Assembly (NCBI RefSeq): GCF_001424125.1 | Contig: NZ_LMQI01000003.1 | Location: 119,879-183,878, forward strand | DNA: 64,000 bases | Direction: 5' to 3' | Source: Cellulomonas sp. Leaf395 | GTDB taxonomy: Bacteria; Actinomycetota; Actinomycetes; Actinomycetales; Cellulomonadaceae | In this document: piece by piece, positions 51,487 through 59,692 of the stretch | How the letters are laid out: each line of letters starts with the position of its first letter | Numbering within the stretch: the stretch's first letter is position 1 | Position numbers and translations under genes: made by a program | Notes under the pieces: generated by a model | Database searches by the model: none | What the model saw: only the letters and a program-made list of their open reading frames with translations | What the model was told of the DNA's origin: nothing

Positions 51487-52134
51487 TCAGGCCGTGCGGG
51501 CGTCGAGCGTGGTCAGTCGCTGGTCGACCAGCCAGCCGCTGGCCAGCAGCGGCAGGCTGAGCCCGACCAGGGGGATGAGCACGGGGACGTAGCTGAACGT
51601 CACGGCCAGGACCACGAGCACCACCAGGACAGCCAGGCTGGTGACGGGGGAGAGCAGGGGCGAGACGGCGACGAACCGCCACGTGCGCGCAGCGGAGACG
51701 TCGTCGTACCGCCGGGCGACCGGCACCAGGATGGCGAGCGCGAGGACCAGATAGACGGTCAGGGCCACGACGCCGACCGTCAGCGCGGCCTTCGTCGGAC
51801 CCGGGGACGCGGCGGCGAGCACCGACGCGTCGAGAGCCAGGAGCACGATCCCGACGGTGAGCGGTGCACCGAGGACGTTGAGCCGGCGGAACCCCGTCCG
51901 GTACGCCGACCAGAACTCCCGCCAGAGGTGCTCGGACGGAGCACCGGCCGCGAGCCGCGCCAGCAGGCTCCCGCCGGCAGCGAGCGCCGGATAGGCCCCG
52001 AGCACGACGGCGCCGGCGAGAGTGCCCAGCAGCACGAGCACGTTCACGGCGACGATCTGGGTGCCCACGCGCAGGAACACCATGACGCGACCGGCCCAGC
52101 CGCCGACCTCGAGGTCGTGCGTGCCGGCGCTCAC
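51487..52134 (-). CDS. YesL-like (DUF624) membrane protein
   Basis: 215 residues with five to six hydrophobic segments (VGTQIVAVNVLVLLGTLAGAVVLGAYPAL; LNVLGAPLTVGIVLLALDA; ALTVGVVALTVYLVLALAILVPVA; and a late pair). GAYPALAAGGSLL and the FWSAYRTGFRRLN loop recall YesL, a protein often encoded with oligosaccharide importers. The role is unknown. GTGA overlap with the GH43 gene puts it last in the operon. Confidence 0.72.
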   Translation of the reverse strand: MSAGTHDLEVGGWAGRVMVFLRVGTQIVAVNVLVLLGTLAGAVVLGAYPALAAGGSLLARLAAGAPSEHLWREFWSAYRTGFRRLNVLGAPLTVGIVLLALDASVLAAASPGPTKAALTVGVVALTVYLVLALAILVPVARRYDDVSAARTWRFVAVSPLLSPVTSLAVLVVLVVLAVTFSYVPVLIPLVGLSLPLLASGWLVDQRLTTLDARTA

Positions 52135-53396
52135 GGCGCGACCACCCGGGTGCCGAGGGTCGCGTTGCCGTCGGCGTCGAGGCCGGCGAACGACCAGGTG
52201 CTCCGGCCGCGGACCGCGTCGACGGACGGGAAGGCCACGAGCTCGAGCCCGGGCCAGGAGAAGCAGCCGCCGCCGCGCGACCGGGTGGCGGCGACGAGCT
52301 CGTCGCCGACCTCGATCGTCTGGGACGAGGTCATCCCACCCGCGGTGGACTGGTCGAACGACACCACCTCCCACGTCCCGACCAGTGCGGCCGGGTCGGT
52401 GGGCGGGGCGTCGTCGGGCTCGGCGTCGCCCGCCCACGGCTGCGGCGACACGACGGGCCAGCCGTCGGCGGTCCACACGAGCCGGCGGACCTGCACCTCG
52501 TGCTGCGTGGGGTCGGTGGCGTCGCGGACGTGGTGGACCAGCAATTGGCGGTCCCCGTCGGTGAGGACGGACGCGTGCCCCGGGGCCAGCCAGGCGCGCC
52601 CGCCGTCGAGCGCGTGGCCGCCCAGCATGACGGTGCCGACCAGCGCCGGGTCGCCCTCGAGGTCGGTGAGGTCGCGTCCGGCGCGGTCCGCGTACGGTCC
52701 GGTCAGCTGCGCCGAGACGCCCACCCGCAGGTGGTACGTCGAGAAGAGAGAGTCGTACGAGAGCACCAGCGCGTAGCCGCCGTCGGGGCGCGGCAGGACG
52801 AACGCGCCCTCGACCGCACCCTCGACGCTGCGCGGTCGTCGCGCGAGCAGGATCCCCGGCGCCTCGCCGACGGCAAGGCCCGTGGCGGGGTCCAGCTCGA
52901 GCGCGTGGATGCCGCCGAAGAACGAGCCGTAGACCATCCAGTGGCGGCCGTCGGCGTCGACCACGGCGTTGGCGTCGATCGCGTTGGGGCCCTCGACGTC
53001 GTGCTCGCTGGTCACCACGAGCCCGCGGTCCTCCCACGGTCCGGTGGGGTGCGGTGCGACGGCAAGGCCGATCGCCGAGGTGCGGGAGCCGAACGTCGAC
53101 GCCGACCAGTACATGCGCCACTCGTCGCCCACCCGCACGACGTCCGGTGCCCACAGGCCGACGGCACCCGACCAGGCGGCTCCGTCGCTGGGCACCCCGT
53201 CGAGCGCCCAGCCGTGGAACTCCCAGCTGACCAGGTCCTTCGAGCGTCGGACCTGCACGCCGGCCCGCACGGGACCGTCCGACCACGCATCGGTGGAGAA
53301 CAGCCAGTACGTGCCGTCGTCGTCGCGGACCGCCGTGGGGTCGTGCGCGTGCCGTCCGCCCCAGAGGGCGGTGTCGGGGAGCATCTCCGGGAGCAC
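52131..53396 (-). CDS. Intracellular GH43 arabinanase-like glycosidase
   Basis: 421 residues, no signal peptide. Five-bladed propeller landmarks: catalytic base Asp19 (GRHAHDPTAVR), transition-state Asp141 (NAIDANAV, followed by WMVYGSFFGGI) and proton donor probably Glu196 (VEGAFVLPR). The NAID and YGSFxGGI features are those of alpha-1,5-arabinanases (GH43 subfamily 5-like). A C-terminal beta domain occupies about 330-421. Overlap with the importer genes implies that imported arabino-oligosaccharides are its substrate. Confidence 0.88.
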   Translation of the reverse strand: MLPEMLPDTALWGGRHAHDPTAVRDDDGTYWLFSTDAWSDGPVRAGVQVRRSKDLVSWEFHGWALDGVPSDGAAWSGAVGLWAPDVVRVGDEWRMYWSASTFGSRTSAIGLAVAPHPTGPWEDRGLVVTSEHDVEGPNAIDANAVVDADGRHWMVYGSFFGGIHALELDPATGLAVGEAPGILLARRPRSVEGAVEGAFVLPRPDGGYALVLSYDSLFSTYHLRVGVSAQLTGPYADRAGRDLTDLEGDPALVGTVMLGGHALDGGRAWLAPGHASVLTDGDRQLLVHHVRDATDPTQHEVQVRRLVWTADGWPVVSPQPWAGDAEPDDAPPTDPAALVGTWEVVSFDQSTAGGMTSSQTIEVGDELVAATRSRGGGCFSWPGLELVAFPSVDAVRGRSTWSFAGLDADGNATLGTRVVAP

Positions 53397-53398
53397 GG

Positions 53399-54304
53399 TC
53401 AGCCCTTCGAGCCGGTGAGCGCGACGGACTCGATGATCTGCCGCTGGAAGATCAGGAACACGATCAGGATGGGCAGCAGGGCGACGAACGAGGCGGCCAT
53501 GATCAGCGGGTAGTCCCGCTGGGTCGCGAACTCCACGTTGAGGTTGGCGATGACCACCTGGAGCGTCTGCTTCTCCGGGGTGTTCAGGTAGAGGATCGGC
53601 GACAGGTAGTCGTTCCAGATCGCCATGAACCAGAGGATGAACTGGGCGGCGATCGCCGGCCGGATCATCGGCATGATCATCTTGCGGAAGATCTGCAGGT
53701 AGGACGCGCCGTCGATCTTCGCGGCCTCGATCATGGAGTCGGGCACGCTCGACAGGTACTGCCGCAGGAAGAAGATCATGATGATGTTGCCGAACAGCAG
53801 GGGGACGATCAGCGGCAGCAGGGTGTCCACCCAGTGCAGCCGGGAGAACATCACGAACTGCGGGATCATGATCGTCGGGTACGGCACCATCAGGCCCGTG
53901 AGCAGCCCGAGGAAGATCGCGTTCTTGTAGGGCAGCCGCATCTTGGCCAGCGCGAACGCCGCCAGGGCCGACGTGACCGAGCCGACCACGGTCACGGTGA
54001 GCGCGACGATGAGGCTGTTCATGATGCCGGACGCGATCGGCGCCTCGGACCACATGCGGACGAACGTGTTCCACTGCGGCGGGTCCGGGATCCAGACCGG
54101 CGGCAGCGCGAAGACCTCGACCTTGGTCTTGAGGGCCGTGGTGAACATCCACAGCAGCGGCGCGAGCATCGCGAGCGAGCCGACCGCGAGGATGAGGAAG
54201 ACGATGACGTTGCCGAGGCGGTTCTGCGCCGCGGCGCCCATCCGGCGCTTTTCGGGAGTCGTCGCCAGCTCCGGCGTCGCGGGCTTCATGAGGGTGCTTG
54301 CCAT
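53399..54304 (-). CDS. Oligosaccharide ABC permease (AraQ/MalG-like)
   Basis: 301 residues, six membrane helices, with the inner-membrane loop EAAKIDGASYLQIFRKMIMPMIRPA (EAA motif) that contacts the ATPase. GGAAGGAGAG precedes the ATG. Second permease of the pair. Confidence 0.94.
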   Translation of the reverse strand: MASTLMKPATPELATTPEKRRMGAAAQNRLGNVIVFLILAVGSLAMLAPLLWMFTTALKTKVEVFALPPVWIPDPPQWNTFVRMWSEAPIASGIMNSLIVALTVTVVGSVTSALAAFALAKMRLPYKNAIFLGLLTGLMVPYPTIMIPQFVMFSRLHWVDTLLPLIVPLLFGNIIMIFFLRQYLSSVPDSMIEAAKIDGASYLQIFRKMIMPMIRPAIAAQFILWFMAIWNDYLSPILYLNTPEKQTLQVVIANLNVEFATQRDYPLIMAASFVALLPILIVFLIFQRQIIESVALTGSKG

Positions 54305-54319
54305 GGTGTCTCTCCTTCC

Positions 54320-55276
54320 TCAGTCGATGCTGAAGTCGTTGCGCCGGTTGATCCGGAACTGGATGAGGGTGATGGCGAAGACAAGGAGCCCGAGGACGAC
54401 CGCCATCGTCGTCGCGTAGCCCATCTGCTGGTACTTGAACGCCTTGCGGAAGATGTACCAGACCACCGAGGCGGAGCTGAACTCCGGGCCGCCGGCCGGG
54501 GTCATGATGTTGATCTCGGTGAAGATCTGGGATCCCGCGATGATGCTGGTGACGACGAGGAAGAACGTCACGGGCCGGACCATCGGCAGCGTGATGGAGC
54601 GGAACCGCTGCCAGGCGTTCGCGCCGTCGAGGGCCGCGGCCTCGTAGAGCGAGGCGGGCACGCCCTGGATGGCCGCCAGGTACAGGAGCATCGAGTAACC
54701 GAGGCCCTTCCAGATGGCCATGATGATGATCGCCGGCTTGACGGTGGCGGTGTTCTGCAGCCAGTCGGGGCCGTCGATGCCGAACCACGCGAGCACCTGG
54801 TTGATGAGGCCGAAGTCGCCGTTGTAGGCGAACTGCCAGACGATCGCGATGGCGGCGAGCGAGGAGATGACGGGCACGTAGTAGATCGCGCGGAACGCGG
54901 TGCGCCCCGGGATCCGACGGTTCAGCGCGAGCGCGAGGACCAGCGACAGCGCGAGCCCGATCGGGATGCCGAGCATGTAGAAGAACGTGTTGTACAGGGC
55001 GATCCGGAAGTACTCGTCCTGGAACAGCGTCACGTAGTTCTCGAGCCCGACGAACGTCATCGGTCCGAGCCCGTTCCAGCTGGTCAGGGACGCGTAGACC
55101 GCGAACCCGATGGGGTAGAGCGTGAAGAGCAGGAAGCCGATGATCGGGGCCGCGACGAACGCCAGGGCCCACCGGTGCTCGGACCGGTGCAGGCGGTGGG
55201 TGCCGCCTCCGGGCCGTGCTGCTGCCTTGCTCCTCCGCCCGGTCGTCGGGGGCGCGACGTCCGCGGTCTGCGTCAT
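54320..55276 (-). CDS. Oligosaccharide ABC permease (AraP/MalF-like)
   Basis: 318 residues, six membrane helices, EAA loop YEAAALDGANAWQRFRSITLPMVRP. A basic N-terminus precedes the first helix. No ATPase gene is in this operon, so a shared MsmK/MsmX-type ATPase encoded elsewhere must energise it. Confidence 0.94.
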   Translation of the reverse strand: MTQTADVAPPTTGRRSKAAARPGGGTHRLHRSEHRWALAFVAAPIIGFLLFTLYPIGFAVYASLTSWNGLGPMTFVGLENYVTLFQDEYFRIALYNTFFYMLGIPIGLALSLVLALALNRRIPGRTAFRAIYYVPVISSLAAIAIVWQFAYNGDFGLINQVLAWFGIDGPDWLQNTATVKPAIIIMAIWKGLGYSMLLYLAAIQGVPASLYEAAALDGANAWQRFRSITLPMVRPVTFFLVVTSIIAGSQIFTEINIMTPAGGPEFSSASVVWYIFRKAFKYQQMGYATTMAVVLGLLVFAITLIQFRINRRNDFSID

Positions 55277-55294
55277 GAGGGTTCCTTTCCAGGG

Positions 55295-55332
55295 GCTCCC
55301 GCCGCCCGGGGGCGTGCCCGGGCGGCGGGAGC
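55295..55332 (-). terminator. Intra-operon hairpin after the binding-protein gene
   Basis: Perfect 16-bp arms (gctcccgccgcccggg / cccgggcggcgggagc) with a 6-base loop, between the binding-protein stop (55349) and the permease start (55276). It has the same position and style as the hairpin at 42301-42338. Confidence 0.8.
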
Positions 55333-55348
55333 GGGGAGGAGGGATCGG

Positions 55349-56704
55349 CTACTTGCCGGCCGCAGCCTGCTCGGCGGTGGCGTTCGACTCGTCGAGCAGG
55401 GCCTGCATCTTCGGCTGCTCCTCGGCGAGGTAGTCGGCGGCCGTCTGCTCGCCGTCGAGCACGGGCTGGATGTTGGTCCAGAGCTCGTCGTACCACTCGG
55501 CGCCGTAGGTGAACGCGGCCGGCATCGCGCGGCCGTAGTCCTGAGCGATGTCCAGGAACTCCTGACGGTTGGCGGGCTCGGCGCCCTCCTCCGCAGCCCA
55601 GGTCTCCGCCATGTCGACGAGGTTCGGGATCTGGATGTTCGCGTCGACGAGCGTCTGCTGCGCGTCGGCGTCGGTGCTCAGGTACGTGACGAGCTTGACC
55701 GCGTCCTCGGGGTGCTTCGTCGTCGCGGAGACGCCGATACCGAGCGAGCCGATCCACGTGGCGGTGCCGGCGTCACCGACGGCGGGCCAGGGGATCAGGT
55801 CGTAGTCGAAGTCGAGCTCGTTGTAGACCGAGACGTCCCACGGGCCGACCGGGAAGAAGCCGATCTCGCCGGCCATCCACCGCTGGTACGTGTCGAGCGT
55901 GGCGGCGTCGGAGGCCGACGGCGTCACCTTCTCGACGTTGGTGAGATCCGCGAACTTCTGCAGCGCCTCGGCGAACTCGGGGGTGTCCACGGTGACCTCG
56001 GTGCGGTCCTCGTTGGTCCAGTCGCCGCCGTTGCTCCACACCATCGACTGCAGGTTCCACTGGACGTTGAGCCCGGTGCCCCACTGGTCGATCGCGCCGT
56101 CACCGTCGGTGTCGACGGTCAGCTGCTTGCTGATGTCGACGAACTGGTCCCACGTGAGGGGCTCGTCCTTGTCGGGCAGCGGGATGCCCGCGGCCTCGAG
56201 CATCGTCTTGTTGTAGCCGAACGAGAACGGGCCGATGTCCTTCGGCAGGGCGTAGAGCGCGCCCTCGGGCGTGCCCTGGAGCGTCCCGTCGAAGCGGTAG
56301 GAGTCGACGCCGTAGGACCAGATGTTGTCCAGGTCGACGCCGCTGGCCTCGACCTGCTCGGTGATGTCCATGAGGACGCCCGAGCTCACGTACGACTGGA
56401 GGGTGGCCTGCTCGACGTAGAACACGTCGGGCACGTTGTTGCCGGCCACGGAGGCCTGCAGCTTCGTGGCGTACTGGTCGGCGTCGGTCACGATGACCTT
56501 CACCTTCACGCCGGTGTCCTCGGTGTACTTCTTGATGGCGGCCTCGTACGCCGCCTTCTCGTCCGGTCCACCCCGGAACATGAACGTGATTTCCTTCTCG
56601 CCACTGTCGCTCGCGCCGTCGCCGCCGTCGCTGCACGCCGTCAGCGTCAGCGTCCCGGCGACCGCGGCGCACAGGGCACCTGCGATGAGCCTGTTCTTCT
56701 TCAT
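55349..56704 (-). CDS. Oligosaccharide-binding lipoprotein
   Basis: 451 residues. Lipobox LTAC (GTLTLTACSDGG), then a family-1 extracellular solute-binding fold: ITFMFRGGPDEKAAYEAAIKKY, NVPDVFYVEQATLQSYVSSG, LPKDIGPFSFGYNKTMLEAAGI, MAGEIGFFPVGPWDVSV. First gene of the arabinan importer operon. Start at 56704 with GGAGGCAGGA ahead. Substrate inferred from neighbours: arabino-oligosaccharides. Confidence 0.93.
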   Translation of the reverse strand: MKKNRLIAGALCAAVAGTLTLTACSDGGDGASDSGEKEITFMFRGGPDEKAAYEAAIKKYTEDTGVKVKVIVTDADQYATKLQASVAGNNVPDVFYVEQATLQSYVSSGVLMDITEQVEASGVDLDNIWSYGVDSYRFDGTLQGTPEGALYALPKDIGPFSFGYNKTMLEAAGIPLPDKDEPLTWDQFVDISKQLTVDTDGDGAIDQWGTGLNVQWNLQSMVWSNGGDWTNEDRTEVTVDTPEFAEALQKFADLTNVEKVTPSASDAATLDTYQRWMAGEIGFFPVGPWDVSVYNELDFDYDLIPWPAVGDAGTATWIGSLGIGVSATTKHPEDAVKLVTYLSTDADAQQTLVDANIQIPNLVDMAETWAAEEGAEPANRQEFLDIAQDYGRAMPAAFTYGAEWYDELWTNIQPVLDGEQTAADYLAEEQPKMQALLDESNATAEQAAAGK

Positions 56705-56829
56705 GATCCTGCCTCCCATATCCCAAGGATGTGTGAGGTCACGGTCGCGTCAGGACCCGGTGGGGGCCGGTCCGTCAGGGTCGTCGTTGACCTCGTTCGC
56801 CTGATCGACGCTGCGTTCTACAACGTTGA

Positions 56830-56845
56830 TCTACAACGATGTAGA
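56830..56845. promoter_or_regulatory. Operator for the arabinan importer operon
   Basis: tctacaacgatgtaga, identical to the sites at 50284 and 56929, overlapped on its left by the degenerate copy at 56817-56832. It sits just downstream of the leftward -10. Confidence 0.85.
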
Positions 56846-56928
56846 ACATGACACGAGAACCGCCGGTCGGTCAAGCCACGAACGTGTAACGGTCGGTTGA
56901 CGGCGTCGGAGCGGCCGTGCATGATGCA

Positions 56929-56944
56929 TCTACAACGATGTAGA
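56929..56944. promoter_or_regulatory. Operator for the GH51-GH43 operon
   Basis: tctacaacgatgtaga placed three bases after the rightward -10 (CATGAT), a classic position for repression. Confidence 0.85.
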
Positions 56945-57122
56945 AACTACCCGAACAGCAAGGGCGCTGACGACGTCGACGCCCGCTCGGACGCCTCCCA
57001 CGGGACAGCTCGCCAGCGGCAGCCACAGGGCCATCGCGGCAGATCACGACGTCCGAGCCGCCCGCCCACACACATCCGTGCGCATCACAGCAGGCACGCG
57101 CCCGACCGAACCAGGAGACCTC

Positions 57123-58631
57123 ATGATCCCCGTCCGACTCACCCTCGACCCGGCCTTCCGGGTCGGACCGGTCCGCCGGCGCACGTTCGGTTCGTTCGTC
57201 GAGCACCTGGGCCGTTGCGTCTACACCGGCATCCACGACCCCGCGCACCCGACGGCCGACGCCGACGGGTTCCGCAAGGACGTGCTCGAGCTGACGCGCG
57301 AGCTGGGCGTCAGCACCGTGCGCTACCCCGGCGGCAACTTCGTCTCCGGCTACCGCTGGGAGGACGGCGTCGGCCCGCGTGACCAGCGCCCGGCCCGGCT
57401 AGACCTCGCGTGGCACTCGACCGACCCCAACACGGTCGGCGTCGAGGAGTTCATGCGCTGGGCGAAGCTGGCCGAGGTCGAGCCGATGATGGCGGTCAAC
57501 CTGGGCACGCGCGGCGTCCAGGAGGCCGTCGACCTGCTCGAGTACTGCAACGTCCGCGGCGGCACGCGGCTGTCCGACCAGCGCCGCGCCAACGGTGCGA
57601 ACGACCCGTACGACATCCGCATGTGGTGCCTGGGCAACGAGATGGACGGCCCGTGGCAGATCGGTCACAAGACGGCCTACGAGTACGGCCGGCTCGCCGC
57701 CGAGACCGGCCGTGCGATGCGGATGGTCGACCCGGACCTCGAGCTCGTCGCCTGCGGCTCGTCGGGCGTCGCCATCCCGACGTTCGGCGAGTGGGAGCGG
57801 ATCGTGCTCTCCGAGGCCTACGAGCAGGTGGACCTCATCTCCGCCCACGCGTACTACTGGGAGGAGGACGGCGACCTCGGCTCGTTCCTGGCCTCCGCCG
57901 TGGACATGGACCACTTCGTCGAGTCCGTGAGCGCGACGGCGGACGCGGTGCGCGCGCACAAGAAGGTGGACAAGCGGATCCACATCTCGTTCGACGAGTG
58001 GAACGTCTGGTACCAGCACCGTGCCGAGTCCAAGCCGCCGACCGGGCACGACTGGCCCGTCGCGCCCGTGCTTCTCGAGGACAAGTACAACGTCGCGGAC
58101 GCCGTCGTCGTCGGCAACCTGCTGATCTCCCTGCTGCGTCACACGGACCGCGTGCACTCCGCGTCGCTCGCCCAGCTGGTCAACGTGATCGCGCCGATCA
58201 TGACCGAGCCGGGCGGCCGGTCCTGGAAGCAGACGATCTTCCACCCGTTCGCGCAGGCGTCCCGGTACGCCAAGGGCGACGTGCTCCAGGTCGCCGTCGA
58301 GGCGCCGACGTACGAGACGGCGAAGTACGGCGACGCCGCACTGGTCGACGCCGTGGCCACCCGCGACGCCGAGACGGGCGACGTCGCCCTGTTCGCGGTC
58401 AACCGCTCCCTGACCGAGACGGTCACGCTCGAGGTCGACGCCCGCTCGCTGCCGGGGCTGCGCGTCGTCGAGGCGACCACGCTGGCCAACCCGGACCACA
58501 CCTGGTCCGCCACGGCCGCCGACGACACCTCCGTCGTCCCGCGGACCAACGCGACCGCGACCGTCCGGGACGGCCGCGTGTCGGTGCAGGTGCCGCCGGT
58601 GTCCTGGAACGTCGTCCGGCTGGGGGTCTGA
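57123..58631 (+). CDS. GH51 alpha-L-arabinofuranosidase
   Basis: 502 residues. General acid Glu173 in WCLGNEMDGPWQIGH and nucleophile Glu292 in SFDEWNVWYQ. FGSFVEHLGRCVYTGI, VRYPGGNFVSGYRWEDGVGP and AHAYYWEEDGDL are GH51 landmarks, with a C-terminal beta domain ending VSWNVVRLGV. No signal peptide, so it trims imported arabino-oligosaccharides to arabinose in the cytoplasm. CAGGAGACC precedes the ATG. Confidence 0.96.
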   Translation: MIPVRLTLDPAFRVGPVRRRTFGSFVEHLGRCVYTGIHDPAHPTADADGFRKDVLELTRELGVSTVRYPGGNFVSGYRWEDGVGPRDQRPARLDLAWHSTDPNTVGVEEFMRWAKLAEVEPMMAVNLGTRGVQEAVDLLEYCNVRGGTRLSDQRRANGANDPYDIRMWCLGNEMDGPWQIGHKTAYEYGRLAAETGRAMRMVDPDLELVACGSSGVAIPTFGEWERIVLSEAYEQVDLISAHAYYWEEDGDLGSFLASAVDMDHFVESVSATADAVRAHKKVDKRIHISFDEWNVWYQHRAESKPPTGHDWPVAPVLLEDKYNVADAVVVGNLLISLLRHTDRVHSASLAQLVNVIAPIMTEPGGRSWKQTIFHPFAQASRYAKGDVLQVAVEAPTYETAKYGDAALVDAVATRDAETGDVALFAVNRSLTETVTLEVDARSLPGLRVVEATTLANPDHTWSATAADDTSVVPRTNATATVRDGRVSVQVPPVSWNVVRLGV

Positions 58632-58636
58632 CCGCC

Positions 58637-59692
58637 GTGCGCCGCGTCGTCGTGGCGGGTGTGGTCGCGCTCGCCCTGGTGGTCAGCGCCGCTGCCTGTG
58701 CGGCGGGGCCGGAGGACGGGCCCGCCGCGACGGCGCTGTCCCTCACCGGGGACATCCACACCCACGACCCCGCCCTCGTGGTGGGTGACGAGGGTGAGCC
58801 CTGGTACGTGTTCTCGACCGGCGACGGCCGGGTGGGTCTCGGCTCCCCGCAGATCCGACGGTCCGTCGACGACGGCCTCACGTGGGAGCTCGTCGGCACC
58901 GTCTGGGACGCCAAGACCCGCCCGGACTGGGCGTACGAGGCCGTCCCCGGGGTGTCGAACTTCTGGGCGCCCGAGGTGATCGAGCACGACGGGACGTTCT
59001 ACCTGTACTACTCGGCGTCCACCTTCGGCAAGAACGCGTCCGCCATCGGGGTGACGACGAACACCACGCTCGACCCGGACGACCCCGACTACGCCTGGGT
59101 GGACCAGGGCGAGGTCCTCCGGTCGGTGCCGGGAGAGACCGACTACAACGCGATCGACCCCGGCGTGATCACGGACGCGGACGGCACGCCGTGGATGGCG
59201 TTCGGCTCGTTCTGGGGCGGCATCCAGCTGGTCGAGCTCGAGTGGCCGTCCGGCAAGCCCGCGGACGGAGCCGAGCCGACGACGATCGCGAGCCGCATAT
59301 CGCCGCCGAACGCGATCGAGGCGCCCTACCTCGTGCTGCGCGACGACTGGTACTACCTGTTCGTGTCCCGCGACTTCTGCTGCAAGGGCACCGACTCCAC
59401 GTACAACATGGCCGTCGGGCGCTCCCGGGACGTCACGGGTCCGTACGTCGACCGGTCCGGCACGGACATGACCATGGACGGTGGCGAGCAGCTGCTGACC
59501 TCCATGGGCGACATGGTCGGGCCCGGCGGGCAGTCCGTGTCGCAGGGGCATCTCGCGTTCCACTACTACGACGCGGCCGCCGGGGGCGACTTCCGGCTCG
59601 AGATCCGTGAGCTGGCGTGGGACGACGAGGGCTGGCCGGTGGCGACGACGCGGGAGGAGCAGGACGCCGCGCGGGAGGCCGAGGAGGGCTAG
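58637..59692 (+). CDS. Exported GH43 arabinanase-like glycosidase
   Basis: 351 residues. N-terminus VRRVVVAGVVALALVVSAAAC is a signal sequence with a possible though atypical lipobox (Ala at -3). The propeller has base Asp in HTHDPALVV, Asp in NAIDPGV (then WMAFGSFWGGIQL) and donor Glu in NAIEAPYLVLRDD; SRDFCCKG is typical of endo-arabinanases. It starts 5 bases after the GH51 stop with no clear ribosome site, so it is probably translated by coupling. It would cut extracellular arabinan for the divergent importer. Confidence 0.9.
   Translation: MRRVVVAGVVALALVVSAAACAAGPEDGPAATALSLTGDIHTHDPALVVGDEGEPWYVFSTGDGRVGLGSPQIRRSVDDGLTWELVGTVWDAKTRPDWAYEAVPGVSNFWAPEVIEHDGTFYLYYSASTFGKNASAIGVTTNTTLDPDDPDYAWVDQGEVLRSVPGETDYNAIDPGVITDADGTPWMAFGSFWGGIQLVELEWPSGKPADGAEPTTIASRISPPNAIEAPYLVLRDDWYYLFVSRDFCCKGTDSTYNMAVGRSRDVTGPYVDRSGTDMTMDGGEQLLTSMGDMVGPGGQSVSQGHLAFHYYDAAAGGDFRLEIRELAWDDEGWPVATTREEQDAAREAEEG

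Larger units (their letters stand above)
56705..57122. promoter_or_regulatory. Divergent arabinan promoter region with multiple operators
   Basis: A 418-base spacer. Rightward: TTGACG 56897-56902, 17-base spacer, CATGAT 56920-56925, then operator tctacaacgatgtaga 56929-56944. Leftward (minus strand): TTGACC 56874-56869, 17-base spacer, TCATGT 56851-56846, then operator 56830-56845, followed by a degenerate copy tctacaacgttgatct 56817-56832. Each promoter thus has an operator directly downstream of its -10. The right-hand 170 bases to the GH51 start look like a long untranslated leader with no clear fold. Confidence 0.75.

Noticed and set aside
52131..55757. 1208-codon minus-strand ORF that ends in the GH43 protein
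   Set aside because: Only its last 421 codons are real; the upstream part is an out-of-frame reading of the two permease genes and the binding-protein gene.
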